64,000 nucleotides of DNA from Clostridiaceae bacterium HFYG-1003 (GTDB lineage: Bacteria; Bacillota; Clostridia; Clostridiales; Clostridiaceae), in the NCBI GenBank assembly GCA_024579835.1, contig CP102060.1:434001-498000 (forward strand), read 5' to 3'. The notes below the pieces were generated by a model. The model ran no database searches, was not told the DNA's origin, and saw only the letters and a list, made by a program, of their open reading frames with translations. Positions 32,954 to 41,895 of the stretch are shown in pieces. The translations under genes and the position numbers were made by a program. Numbering within the stretch: the stretch's first letter is position 1; every line of letters begins with the position of its first letter.

Positions 32954-33897
32954 AGATCGGGGTATTGATGGGTGGCATCTCCACCGAACGGGAAGTGTCC
33001 CTGAAAACCGGGGAAAACATGTTCAACAGTATCGACCGGACCAGACATGAGGCGAGCCGCATCATCCTGGATTCCAAGGACGATGTCATGGAAAAATGCC
33101 AGGGCATTGATTTTGCCCTGCTGGCCCTGCACGGCAAGTACGGCGAAGACGGGCAGATCCAGAGCATTCTCGATGCCATGGGCCTCCCTTATTCCGGATC
33201 AGATGTCAAAAGCTCAGCCATTGCCATGGACAAGGATCTGTCCAAGGTCATCCTGCGCGGCCGCGGCGTTAATACGGCAGACTGGATTGTCATTCACAAT
33301 GAGCAGGAGATTGCCGCACTGGCAGCTCCCTTCCTGAAACACAAGAAAAAAGTGGTCGTAAAACCGAACAGCGGGGGTTCTTCGGTCATGACGTTCATCT
33401 GCGACGAGGAATCCGTCATGGCGGACTGCATCAGGAAAGCGCTGCTGATCGATCACGAAGTGATGGTGGAAGAATTTATTTCGGGCGTGGAGATCACCGT
33501 GCCGATCCTCGATGATGAGGTACTGCCAACCATTCAGATCAGCTCGCCCACCGGATTTTTCGATTACACCGCCAAGTATCAGGATGAAGCCCACGGCGGA
33601 GCCACGGAAGTCATCATCCGGCTGGACGATGAGCTGCAGCAGCAGGTGAATCAGATGGCACTGGCCACTTACCACGCCCTCAAGTGTTCTGTATATGGCC
33701 GGGTGGATTTCATTCTGCATGACCGCACGCCCTATGTTCTGGAAATCAACACCCTTCCCGGCATGACGGCCACATCGCTGATTCCGCGCAGCGCGAAGAG
33801 CATCGGACTGGGTTACCAGGAACTGGTGGAGAAGATCATACAGGTTTCCCTGGCCCGGCGTGATTTCGAGCGCTCCCTGGACACGCGGGAGATCTAA
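32950..33897 (+). CDS. ddl: D-alanine-D-alanine ligase
   Basis: A 315-residue ATP-grasp enzyme forming the D-Ala-D-Ala dipeptide for peptidoglycan. The N-terminal GGISTEREVSLKTG segment, HGKYGEDG, the ATP-grasp VVKPNSGGSS strand near residue 140, and the metal-binding EINTLPGMT near residue 270 are all present. It is slightly short compared with typical forms but complete. ATG 32950 overlaps the nth stop (ATGA). It is last in the operon, with a terminator 80 bases downstream. Confidence 0.93.
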   Translation: MKIGVLMGGISTEREVSLKTGENMFNSIDRTRHEASRIILDSKDDVMEKCQGIDFALLALHGKYGEDGQIQSILDAMGLPYSGSDVKSSAIAMDKDLSKVILRGRGVNTADWIVIHNEQEIAALAAPFLKHKKKVVVKPNSGGSSVMTFICDEESVMADCIRKALLIDHEVMVEEFISGVEITVPILDDEVLPTIQISSPTGFFDYTAKYQDEAHGGATEVIIRLDDELQQQVNQMALATYHALKCSVYGRVDFILHDRTPYVLEINTLPGMTATSLIPRSAKSIGLGYQELVEKIIQVSLARRDFERSLDTREI

Positions 33898-33978
33898 GCC
33901 GAAGCCCGGTTTCTGATTTCCATCAGTACAAACCGGAAAGAGCAGCCCTCAAGACGCGACGCTCTTAAACAAGCCATA

Positions 33979-34019
33979 GAAAATACAGCTCTGCCGCTGA
34001 GCGGCAGAGCTGTATTTTC
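33979..34019. terminator. Bidirectional terminator between ddl and the M42 peptidase
   Basis: GAAAATACAGCTCTGCCGC and its complement with a short loop. A and T tracts on both sides serve ddl rightward and the peptidase gene leftward. Confidence 0.88.
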
Positions 34020-34061
34020 TTGGTGGTGTACGGTATCCGAAATTTGCAGATCTTCGCTTTT

Positions 34062-35102
34062 TTAGCGGCTTTCCGGGGCAAGACCGGCCCGGGCGTAAGC
34101 CAGAACGAGATCCAGGGTTGCCTGCATGGAATCGATGTGAGTGCGTTCATAGCCATGGGAGGCAAAAACACCGGCGCCGATGAGACCGGTGCGGAGATCG
34201 TGGCCCGCTCTCAGCGAGGCGGAGGCATCGGATCCGTAGTAAGTGTAAATGTCCACTTTGTAGGGAATGGCTTGATCCTTGCACAGCTTCACCATTCGTT
34301 CCTTGATGTCCAGATCGTAGGGACCGCTGGAATCCTTGGCGCAGATATTGACGGCAAACTCGGAGGAGTTCTGACCGTTGCCGGGTGCTCCCATGTCAAC
34401 CGCGATGAATTCACGGACCTGGGAGGGAACGCCGGCGGCTGCGCCGTGACCGACTTCTTCGTAGGTGGAGATGAAGAAATACAGGGTATTTTTGAGGGTT
34501 TCAGCCTTCAGGGCCTGAATCGCTTCCAGGAGGATGGCCACGGAAGCTTTGTCATCCAGATATCTGGTCTTGATAAAACCATTGGGGAGAGCCGCAAAGC
34601 GGGGATCCACGAACACAAAGTCACCCACCTCAATCCCCAGTTTTTCAGCATCTTCCTTGCTTTCTACCTTCTCGTCCAGGATCAGTTCCGTGGTGTCCTG
34701 GGTGCGTTCGGTTTTGGATACATCGCCGCCGTCAATATGCACCGAGGGCTTGGTTCCCTGGAAGGTTCCGCTGATGCGGCGGTCCTCGGCGGTGCGAACC
34801 AGACAGTTCTCAGCATCCAGACTGATCCAGGGGCAGCCGCCCAGCATGGAGACTTTCAGCCGGCCGTTGCTCTTGATTTCCTTAACCATGGCTCCCAGGG
34901 TATCGACATGAGCTGAGAACAGAATGGCTTCTTCAGACTGTCCCGGCAGCTTGGCCAGGATGGCGCCTTTATTGAGCCGCAAGATTTCCAAACCTGATTC
35001 TTTGATTTTTCCTTCGATGTAGGGCAGTATTTCGCGGTCATAACCGGTCGGGCTGGGTATTTCAATCAGCTCGCGCAGTTGTTCAATCATTTGGTTGTTC
35101 AT
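34062..35102 (-). CDS. M42-family metallopeptidase
   Basis: A 346-residue cytoplasmic dimetal aminopeptidase of the M42 (glutamyl aminopeptidase/endoglucanase-like) group. The first metal ligand is in SAHVDTLG near residue 63. RYLDDKAS near residue 175 supplies the bridging Asp, followed by the catalytic EE pair in STYEEVGHG near residue 206, the VDMG metal site, and a late His in HGYERTHI. Peptide trimming is the likely role. ATG 35102 has GAGGTGAC before it. It is monocistronic and leftward. Confidence 0.88.
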   Translation of the reverse strand: MNNQMIEQLRELIEIPSPTGYDREILPYIEGKIKESGLEILRLNKGAILAKLPGQSEEAILFSAHVDTLGAMVKEIKSNGRLKVSMLGGCPWISLDAENCLVRTAEDRRISGTFQGTKPSVHIDGGDVSKTERTQDTTELILDEKVESKEDAEKLGIEVGDFVFVDPRFAALPNGFIKTRYLDDKASVAILLEAIQALKAETLKNTLYFFISTYEEVGHGAAAGVPSQVREFIAVDMGAPGNGQNSSEFAVNICAKDSSGPYDLDIKERMVKLCKDQAIPYKVDIYTYYGSDASASLRAGHDLRTGLIGAGVFASHGYERTHIDSMQATLDLVLAYARAGLAPESR

Positions 35103-35450
35103 ATGTCACCTCGAGTTTGAAATTGATTTCTCTGTCCATTATAGCAAACGGCGGATGAGTGAAAAGGCATTTCCTGAGGGCACTCCGTCTGGTATTCGGC
35201 TTCCCGGAGGGCACAGGGTGTCTTCCGGGAAGCTGGTTTGCCTGTTGTCCCAACGGTAATTTGAAAACCGGAAAATATCTGTATAATAAATTATATAAAC
35301 TGTCACTTTGTAGTTCTTTAGTAACAAATTCTTGAACGTACAGGAGTATATTGATAATATAATAATTCTTCGATGGACTTCGAGTGGGCTGCCCAAGCGA
35401 TCCATTGGTTGTGATTTGCATTTATTCTATGTTATTGGAGGAGATCACCA
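35103..35450. other. Divergent AT-rich promoter region
   Basis: TATAAT at 35282-35287, with TTTGAA 16 bases before, could start transcription of the VanW lipoprotein gene, leaving a 160-nt AT-rich leader. The half nearer the peptidase shows no clear -10. No gene is seen here. Confidence 0.4.
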
Positions 35451-36929
35451 GTGAAACCTGCTCGTATTTTGACACTTACCATTCTTTGCGGCGCTCTTTT
35501 GAGCGGCTGTCAGGGAATGAGTTCCCTCATAACCGGTCCGCAAGGGTCCTCTTTGCCCGGTCAGACTCAGGGATCCGCTTCGGGGCAGACTTCAGCTGCC
35601 GGGACGATTCCGGGTCAGCAGACTCCGGGTCAGACCTCATACCCTGCCAGCATCCCCGGATCGATTCCCGGAACCATTCCGTCGACGACACCCGTCGCTA
35701 CCAAGTCGGAGTCAGAACTTCTGGTGGAGCAATGGGGTGAAAAAATCTATCCCGGGATCATTATTTCCGGCATTAAGGTGGGCGGGCTGACCTATGCCGA
35801 AGCAGAGGCCAAAGCCGATGAAATCACCACCCGGGTTCTGGCCCGGACGATTCCGTTTACGGTGGGAACCAGGAAATTTGCGCCAACCCAGAGCCAGCTC
35901 GGGCTGAGTGTTTCGTTCACCGCGGCCCTGGCTTCCGCCCAGGCCGCCTACCGCGATCTGAGCGTGGAGGAACGGGCACAGATGATCCGGACGGCTCCGG
36001 AGCTTCGCTTTGAACTTGAATTGACCATGAATGACGGCGTCCTTTCAAACTATGTCAATAAAGTTGCCGATCAGGTCTACCGCAAGGCGACCACTCAGGT
36101 TACCGGGCTGAGCCTGCTCAAGCAGACCCTCATTGACAAGCTGGACGGCATGATTCGTTATACGACCAAGTCCTCTGCCAGCTTCAAGGCATCGGTCAAG
36201 ACCACGCCGAAGCTTGTTGCCGGAGTCAAGGAGGGCCAGGCGATTATCGCGAAGGGTACCTCCCGCTACAGTGAAAGCCTGATTCCCCGCGCCCATAATG
36301 TCCGGCTTGCTACCAAACGCATCAACGGCACTGTGGTTCAGCCCGGAGAAGTCTTTTCTGTGCTGCGAACCATCAAAGCTCCGATCGTTGCCAACGGTTA
36401 CCGGATCTCTCAGGTTTATTCCGGGGACAGTCTCGTAGAGGGCTCGGGCGGCGGTGTCTGCCAGGTTTCATCCACTCTCTACAATGCGGTGGTGCGGGCT
36501 GGTCTTGAGCTGGTGGAGCGCCACACCCATTCCTTCTCCGTACTCTATCTGCCCTATGGCATGGACGCCACAATCTATGCGCCGTCGCTTGATTTCAAGT
36601 TCCGCAACACCCTGGATTATCCCATTACCATCAAGGGAACCGCGGTGGACGGCCGAGTTACCTTCAGTATTATCAGCGACGAAGACGCCATGGGCGGCAT
36701 CAGTTACAAGTTCACCCAGACCAATATCGTGGAAGGGGAGAAGCATTGGAAGATCAAGTACACGGATGATCTGGACAAAGGCGAAGAGGAAATTCTGGTT
36801 TATCCCCATCCCAAAGCGTCTGTCACCGTCTGGCGCAAGACCTACAAGGACGGCAAGCTGATTAAAACCATCCTGTGGGATAAAGTCAGCTACCGGGAAC
36901 TGGTCGGAGTCAAGCGCGTCGGCCGGTAG
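35451..36929 (+). CDS. VanW-family lipoprotein
   Basis: A 492-residue secreted lipoprotein. It has an N-terminal signal with lipobox LLSGC (Cys about residue 22), then a ~65-residue Ser/Thr/Pro/Gly/Gln-rich linker. A peptidoglycan-binding-like domain (about 100-260) follows, then the VanW domain (about 265-430) with QPGEVFSV, GGGVCQVSSTLYNA and YGMDATIY signatures. The last ~45 residues are beta-rich and basic. It probably acts at the cell wall; VanW's biochemical role is unknown. GTG 35451 follows TTGGAGGAG. Confidence 0.86.
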   Translation: MKPARILTLTILCGALLSGCQGMSSLITGPQGSSLPGQTQGSASGQTSAAGTIPGQQTPGQTSYPASIPGSIPGTIPSTTPVATKSESELLVEQWGEKIYPGIIISGIKVGGLTYAEAEAKADEITTRVLARTIPFTVGTRKFAPTQSQLGLSVSFTAALASAQAAYRDLSVEERAQMIRTAPELRFELELTMNDGVLSNYVNKVADQVYRKATTQVTGLSLLKQTLIDKLDGMIRYTTKSSASFKASVKTTPKLVAGVKEGQAIIAKGTSRYSESLIPRAHNVRLATKRINGTVVQPGEVFSVLRTIKAPIVANGYRISQVYSGDSLVEGSGGGVCQVSSTLYNAVVRAGLELVERHTHSFSVLYLPYGMDATIYAPSLDFKFRNTLDYPITIKGTAVDGRVTFSIISDEDAMGGISYKFTQTNIVEGEKHWKIKYTDDLDKGEEEILVYPHPKASVTVWRKTYKDGKLIKTILWDKVSYRELVGVKRVGR

Positions 36930-36984
36930 CAGTTGATCACCGGGCCGAACCGGATCCAGATTCAAACTTTTTGTAAATACAGGA

Positions 36985-37034
36985 GCAAAAGACTTTCGAT
37001 CCCTCATTTCACAGGGTTCGGAGGTCTTTTCTCA
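36985..37034 (+). terminator. Probable terminator of the VanW gene
   Basis: AAAAGAC (36987-36993) with GTCTTTT (37024-37030), inner CGATCCC with GGGTTCG (one mismatch), then CTC. Confidence 0.55.
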
Positions 37035-37047
37035 AGACCGGGTTTCT

Positions 37048-37076
37048 TTGGCGGACAACAGCGCAACTGCTATAAT
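37048..37076 (+). promoter_or_regulatory. Promoter upstream of the moxR operon
   Basis: TTGGCG (37048-37053), a 17-bp spacer and TATAAT (37071-37076). It lies about 275 bases before the moxR start. Confidence 0.75.
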
Positions 37077-37081
37077 GAAGG

Positions 37082-37226
37082 GGAAAACCTTCTTTGGAAG
37101 GAACCGGGCAAAACCCTGCATAAGTGAGGGAGCCCGGAGACCGGATCCCGTACCATCCATTCGGAACGGTCTGCCGCCCGCGGTCCTGTTGTTCGATTAG
37201 GGGAGCTCGAACTCCTATTTTCTTTG
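37082..37226 (+). ncRNA. Hairpin-rich leader or small RNA before moxR
   Basis: Directly after the promoter come consecutive stems: CCTTC/GAAGG (37088-37101); CCGGGC/GCCCGG (37104-37137) enclosing CCCT/AGGG; AGACCG/CGGTCT (37138-37172). A weak GGAG/CTCC hairpin followed by TATTTTCTTT (37202-37225) could terminate it. No ORF fits. It may be an independent small RNA or an attenuating leader of the moxR operon. Not recognised as a known class. Confidence 0.45.
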
Positions 37227-37352
37227 ATGCTCCCGCTCTGTTCCGTCTATTGTCTATCATGATCTGCTGCCTGGTGACCAGATCTCCCCGGGGAGTGCTC
37301 CCTGGAAGCTGACGTCACTATACCTTCTGCCGCATGAATTGTGCATTAGAGG

Positions 37353-38291
37353 ATGAACGCATTGGAAAATATCATCGTACAGCGAATTTTAGCCAACGTC
37401 CGCAAGGTCATCGTCGGCAAGGACAACGAAATCATCGATATCCTCAAAGGAATCCTCTCCGGAGGTCATATTCTGATTGAGGATCTCCCGGGCCTGGGCA
37501 AGACGACCATTGTCAAAGCCCTGGCGCGTACCATGGACCTGAGTTTCTCCAGGATTCAGTTTACGCCGGATCTGCTGCCGTCGGATATTACGGGCATCTC
37601 CATCTACAACCAGAAGGAGATGAACTTTGAGTTTCGACCCGGTCCGGTGTTTGCCAATCTGGTCCTGGCCGATGAGATCAACCGGACCTCACCGAAAACC
37701 CAGTCCGCTCTGCTGGAGGTCATGGAGGAAACCCAGGTTTCAGAAGGGGCTGTGTCCTACCAGCTGGAGAAGCCGTTTGTGGTGCTGGCAACCCAGAATC
37801 CCATTGAGTATGAAGGGACCTTCAATCTGCCGGAAGCCCAGCTGGACCGGTTTATGATGAAGACGTCCATTGGCTATCCCGATAAGGAACAGGAGATGAA
37901 CATCCTGAAGAATTTCCGGGTGAGGAATCCGCTGGATGAGCTGGAGCCGGCTGTGACCCGGCAGGATATTCTGCACCTGATGGATCAGGTGCGCCAGGTG
38001 GAAGTGGCTGACGCCATCAATGACTACATTGTGCGGCTGGCGGAAGAAACCCGGACGTCCAATTACCTGACCATCGGAGTGAGTCCCAGAGCTTCGCTTG
38101 CCCTGATGCGCCTGTCTCAGGCTCAGGCGCTGATTAAGGGGCGGGACTATGTGATCCCGGAGGATGTCAAATACAATGTCATGCTCTGCTTCCCTCACCG
38201 GGTCAAGCTTTCCTCCCAGGCCCGCGGCCGGACCCTGACGGAAATCGACGTCATCGCCGCCATTGTCAATTATGTCAAGGCTCCCCGCTAG
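37353..38291 (+). CDS. MoxR-family AAA ATPase
   Basis: A 312-residue AAA_3/MoxR ATPase. Walker A is DLPGLGKTT near residue 44, Walker B VLADEINR near residue 103, and the conserved TQNPIEYEGTFNLPEAQLDRF stretch is near residue 143. The C-terminal lid contains GVSPRAS. It is followed by DUF58 and transglutaminase-like membrane genes, the usual MoxR partners. The start is uncertain: ATG 37353 abuts its AGAGG, while TTG 37362 has the same site at better spacing. Confidence 0.92.
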   Translation: MNALENIIVQRILANVRKVIVGKDNEIIDILKGILSGGHILIEDLPGLGKTTIVKALARTMDLSFSRIQFTPDLLPSDITGISIYNQKEMNFEFRPGPVFANLVLADEINRTSPKTQSALLEVMEETQVSEGAVSYQLEKPFVVLATQNPIEYEGTFNLPEAQLDRFMMKTSIGYPDKEQEMNILKNFRVRNPLDELEPAVTRQDILHLMDQVRQVEVADAINDYIVRLAEETRTSNYLTIGVSPRASLALMRLSQAQALIKGRDYVIPEDVKYNVMLCFPHRVKLSSQARGRTLTEIDVIAAIVNYVKAPR

Positions 38292-38315
38292 CGCGGCGCG
38301 GTCAGAGGAATCGCT

Positions 38316-39440
38316 ATGAAAATCGATCTTCGTTATGTCTTTGCGGCCAGTCTGGCAGTGCTGTTTTCTCTCAGTGTGGGCGGCTATGTCGCCAATACGC
38401 TGGCGATGCTGTCCGTTCTTCTCCTGGCGGCTTCCCTGCTGCAGATCCTTTTGTTCTCCCGAGCGCTCCGGGTGGAGCTGGTCGAACCCCAGGGCAGGCT
38501 CGAAGCGGGAGAGAAAATCCGCCTGGCCATTAATCTGGAAAATCGCGGGTTCATGAACATACCCTATATCCGGTCCGACGCGGAGCATCTGGGGGATCAC
38601 CGGGTGATCTCGATTCCGGCCAGAGACCGGGCCAGTCTGCCCTATGACTTTCGTCCGCAGGTGCGTGGCATCCTGGATGTGGGCACCGTTGAAGTCGGCG
38701 TTTCGGATGTCTTGAATATTCTGACCCGCCGCCGCCGGATCGAAACCCGTCCGGTCAGAATCTATCCGGCCGTCCGCTCGGACCGGACCCGGGAACTGGC
38801 GCTGGATACCGTGGGCGAAGGGTCTTTGTTCCGGACGTATTCCCGGGAAAATCCCTATGTGGTCCGGGAACTGCGCCGCTATCAGCCGGGGGATTCCTTC
38901 CGCAAAATCAACTGGAAGGTGTCGGCCCGATACAATGAACTTCTGGTGCGCCGCGGCGAGACCACTCAGGAGAAGGACATCCTGATCATTCTGGATATGA
39001 ACGAAAAGATCCTGCAGATGGATCCCGAGGGGATCTATGAAAACACCCTGGTGACGGATGCGCTCAGCCTGTCGCGAGGGCTGCTGGAAGAAGGGATCCC
39101 CCATGGCTTTATCCGCACAGATTCAAGACATCCCTTCTTTGATATTTCGACCATGGAAGTGTTCAGCCAGCTGGAAGAGGATCTGCTGACACAGAAGGCC
39201 GATGCCCGGGAACCGCTGGCGGAGTTCATCGCGGAGAAGAAGGAGTTTCTCCATGAGCGGGGGACCCTGCTGTTTTTCACCCGGCCGCTGTCATCGGATC
39301 TGGAAGCCTGTGAACAGCTGATCCATGAACGCAACGAAGTGGTGGTGTTTGCACCTCAGCTTGGAAAAAGCGGGGCGGAGCTGTCGGGCAGCCGCCTGAT
39401 TCTGAAGGAACTGGAGGGACCCGGCTATGAAATGGCTTAA
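38316..39440 (+). CDS. DUF58-domain membrane protein
   Basis: 374 residues. Two hydrophobic segments at about 6-22 and 26-47 anchor the N-terminus. A beta-rich region follows, then the DUF58 signature YQPGDSFRKINWKVSAR near residue 195 and a VWA-like strand ILIILDMNE. DUF58 proteins accompany MoxR ATPases and are thought to be membrane partners. GTCAGAGG lies upstream of ATG 38316. Its end overlaps the transglutaminase gene by 14 bases. Confidence 0.86.
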   Translation: MKIDLRYVFAASLAVLFSLSVGGYVANTLAMLSVLLLAASLLQILLFSRALRVELVEPQGRLEAGEKIRLAINLENRGFMNIPYIRSDAEHLGDHRVISIPARDRASLPYDFRPQVRGILDVGTVEVGVSDVLNILTRRRRIETRPVRIYPAVRSDRTRELALDTVGEGSLFRTYSRENPYVVRELRRYQPGDSFRKINWKVSARYNELLVRRGETTQEKDILIILDMNEKILQMDPEGIYENTLVTDALSLSRGLLEEGIPHGFIRTDSRHPFFDISTMEVFSQLEEDLLTQKADAREPLAEFIAEKKEFLHERGTLLFFTRPLSSDLEACEQLIHERNEVVVFAPQLGKSGAELSGSRLILKELEGPGYEMA

Positions 39441-41607
39441 GAAAAACCGGGTGAAAGTGCTGGTCCTTCTGATCCACAGCCTGATGCTGACCAAACTGCT
39501 CCTGGATGCCTATGAGGTGCGCCGCACGGATCCCTTTGGCTATCTGCCGCCGCTTCTGGGCGTGGCGATCCCTGTGCTTCTGATCGGCATCGGCCTGGCC
39601 GGTCTGCTTCGCGACCTGAAGCCGGTTTATGGATTGTTCCTTCTGATCGGGGCACTCTTCCTATGGCAGACCTATCATTATGACACCGGGGAAATCATCC
39701 GCTCGGTTCAGGGCATCAACGACAAGCTCAGCGCTTCGCGCCCCCTGGTTTATCAGGATTTTGCCTATCTCCTGGAAAATATTGTGATCCTGGTGCTGGC
39801 GCTGTCCTTCCTCACGATCTATGCCTATCCCTGGAATCTGCTCCTGACGGATCTGGCATTCCTGTTCTTTTTATGGGCGGTGGACAGCCTGACCGATCCT
39901 GCCGCCGTCCTGACGTCCTTTGTCTTTCTGTGGGCGTTTGTGCTGGTCCATGAACGAATTCTGGCCCGTGACGCCGAGTACGCGACGTTCCGGGTTCACC
40001 GGATTGACGGGCGGGCGCGGATGCTGCAGGGAATTGCCATCGCGCTCTGTCTGGGACTGATTACGATGAGTGCGGTCCCCGAGCGCAAGGGGACCTATTA
40101 TGAAAAAATCTGGATGAAAGCCAATGATTACCTTATGCAGGATGATTTTCTGCCGGGCAATTATTTTCTGGATGCCTTTTCTTTAAGCCGAACCGGTTAT
40201 CAGGACTCCTCCACCCGTCTGGGCGGAAATGTCACGCTGGATCAGACCATTGCCCTGCGCCTGGCCGAGGACATCCCTGAGTACCTGCGCGGCAATACCA
40301 AGCGGGTCTATACCGGCCGCATCTGGGAAAAGAGTGATTTTCTTTACCGAACGGACAACGCCGCCTCCAGCCTGGTGACCCAGGCCTACCGCAGCGCGGC
40401 GCAGAAACGACTGACTGTCCTTCCGGAGGAACTGCTGACCTCCTCGCTGTTTGTTCCGGTTTATCCCGGATCGGTGACACTGTCTGACCGAAGCCGCGAC
40501 AACCGCATCTATTACAGCATTCAGGACCAGACCTTCATGGTCAGCGAAGAACAGGCTGACCCCTATACCGTGGTCTACTATGACCAGGAAGCGGTGGAGG
40601 ACTATGCAATGGCCGCCGTCGATCCGGCAGTGCCGGAGGACCGGCGGGATTACCTGCAGCTGCCGGATACCATAACCCAGCGCACCGTTGACCTGGTGGA
40701 AGACATTGTGGGGGATCGGGAGGATCCGGCGGAAAAGATGCTGGCGCTGACCACCTATCTCAGGGATAATTATGAATACACGCTTTCCCCGGGCTCGTTC
40801 CCGGAGGGGGATTTTGTGGACCACTTCCTGTTTGAGGTCCGGGAAGGGTACTGTGTTTACTATGCCACGGCTCTGACCGTAATGCTGCGGATTGCCGGGA
40901 TTCCGGCCCGTTATGTCGAGGGATTCCGGGTGTCGTCGGAAGTGGACACCCAGGGCAATCGCCTGGTGCGGAATTCGGATGCGCATGCCTGGGCTGAGGT
41001 TCTGACCGATCCGGAACGCGATCTCTGGACGATCTGGGATGCCACGGGGACTGCCCGGGAACACGGGCAGACCGGCGGTGGCACCGGTTCGAATCCAACT
41101 CCGACGGAACCCGGCGGGACGCCTGCAACGACTCCGATCCGAACCCTGGCCGAGGACACGCTGCCCGATACCACCCCGGGCAACGGAGCCGCCCCCACGC
41201 CAGGAGAAACCACCAGTGAACGGAACCTGCCTCCCTGGCTGTCTGTTTCCTGGATCGGACTGATCAGCCTGGGCGGACTGATCCTGTGGAAAAAACAGCG
41301 TGTGAAGCGACTGCTGGAAGATCCCGGGGATCAGGCTTTCCTGGACTTCATCATCCGGCTGCTGAAGGAATCCGGTCTCGAAATCACCGAATCCCAGACC
41401 CTGTCCGAAATCAGCCGGCGCATTCCCGATCATGAACTGCAGCGTCAGTTCATCCGGTACGGGGAAGCTCATTATAAGGCACGCTACGGGTCGACACCCC
41501 ACAGCGTTGCGGCCGCCGTTCGGGCCCGGCTTCTGGAGGAGACCCTGCGCTATCACCGAATCACCAGTTCCAGACCGCGCCATCTGCTGCGGCGCTGGAT
41601 CCTGTGA
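39427..41607 (+). CDS. Transglutaminase-like membrane protein
   Basis: 726 residues. About six hydrophobic segments lie in the first ~220 residues. The extracytoplasmic transglutaminase core (about 430-545) has the Cys in REGYCVYYATA, the His in DAHAWAEV and the Asp in IWDATG, forming a Cys-His-Asp triad. A Thr/Pro/Gly-rich linker follows, then another membrane segment near residue 605 and a C-terminal DUF4129-like region. It completes the moxR-DUF58-transglutaminase operon. The reaction (crosslinking or protease-like) is unknown. Confidence 0.87.
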   Translation: MKWLKKNRVKVLVLLIHSLMLTKLLLDAYEVRRTDPFGYLPPLLGVAIPVLLIGIGLAGLLRDLKPVYGLFLLIGALFLWQTYHYDTGEIIRSVQGINDKLSASRPLVYQDFAYLLENIVILVLALSFLTIYAYPWNLLLTDLAFLFFLWAVDSLTDPAAVLTSFVFLWAFVLVHERILARDAEYATFRVHRIDGRARMLQGIAIALCLGLITMSAVPERKGTYYEKIWMKANDYLMQDDFLPGNYFLDAFSLSRTGYQDSSTRLGGNVTLDQTIALRLAEDIPEYLRGNTKRVYTGRIWEKSDFLYRTDNAASSLVTQAYRSAAQKRLTVLPEELLTSSLFVPVYPGSVTLSDRSRDNRIYYSIQDQTFMVSEEQADPYTVVYYDQEAVEDYAMAAVDPAVPEDRRDYLQLPDTITQRTVDLVEDIVGDREDPAEKMLALTTYLRDNYEYTLSPGSFPEGDFVDHFLFEVREGYCVYYATALTVMLRIAGIPARYVEGFRVSSEVDTQGNRLVRNSDAHAWAEVLTDPERDLWTIWDATGTAREHGQTGGGTGSNPTPTEPGGTPATTPIRTLAEDTLPDTTPGNGAAPTPGETTSERNLPPWLSVSWIGLISLGGLILWKKQRVKRLLEDPGDQAFLDFIIRLLKESGLEITESQTLSEISRRIPDHELQRQFIRYGEAHYKARYGSTPHSVAAAVRARLLEETLRYHRITSSRPRHLLRRWIL

Positions 41608-41895
41608 TATCACTGAAGCCGTCCTCCGGGTCCAGGGAGCTGAATCAGCAGGAAACTCAAACCTCCCTGAACCGTCAGACTGGTCAGGAATACCAGGGCA
41701 GCCGGCATCAGTACAACAGGCTCGAGGACATCAGCGTTGCAGATGACAAAAGAACTAGCTGATTAAGGCAATGCCTTCATTCAAACAACGATCTGCAGGG
41801 CGAATATCGATCTGCAGGACACCTAATGATTTGCAGGACACATCGAGACCTGCAGAGACAAAGACCTAAAAACACGAGAGGAATCAAGAACAACT
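41608..41895. repeat. Intergenic region with degenerate CTGCAG-containing repeats
   Basis: Between 41790 and 41865 the motif GATCTGCAGG-A recurs four times in degenerate form at about 22-base spacing. No gene and no clear promoter for the HAD gene were seen. Confidence 0.45.

Noticed and set aside
37740-39104. 454-codon minus-strand frame opposite moxR/DUF58
   Set aside because: It spans two well-supported rightward genes and has no ribosome binding site or family resemblance.
40183-41613. 476-codon minus-strand frame opposite the transglutaminase gene
   Set aside because: Antisense shadow in GC-rich sequence; the forward protein has a full catalytic triad.
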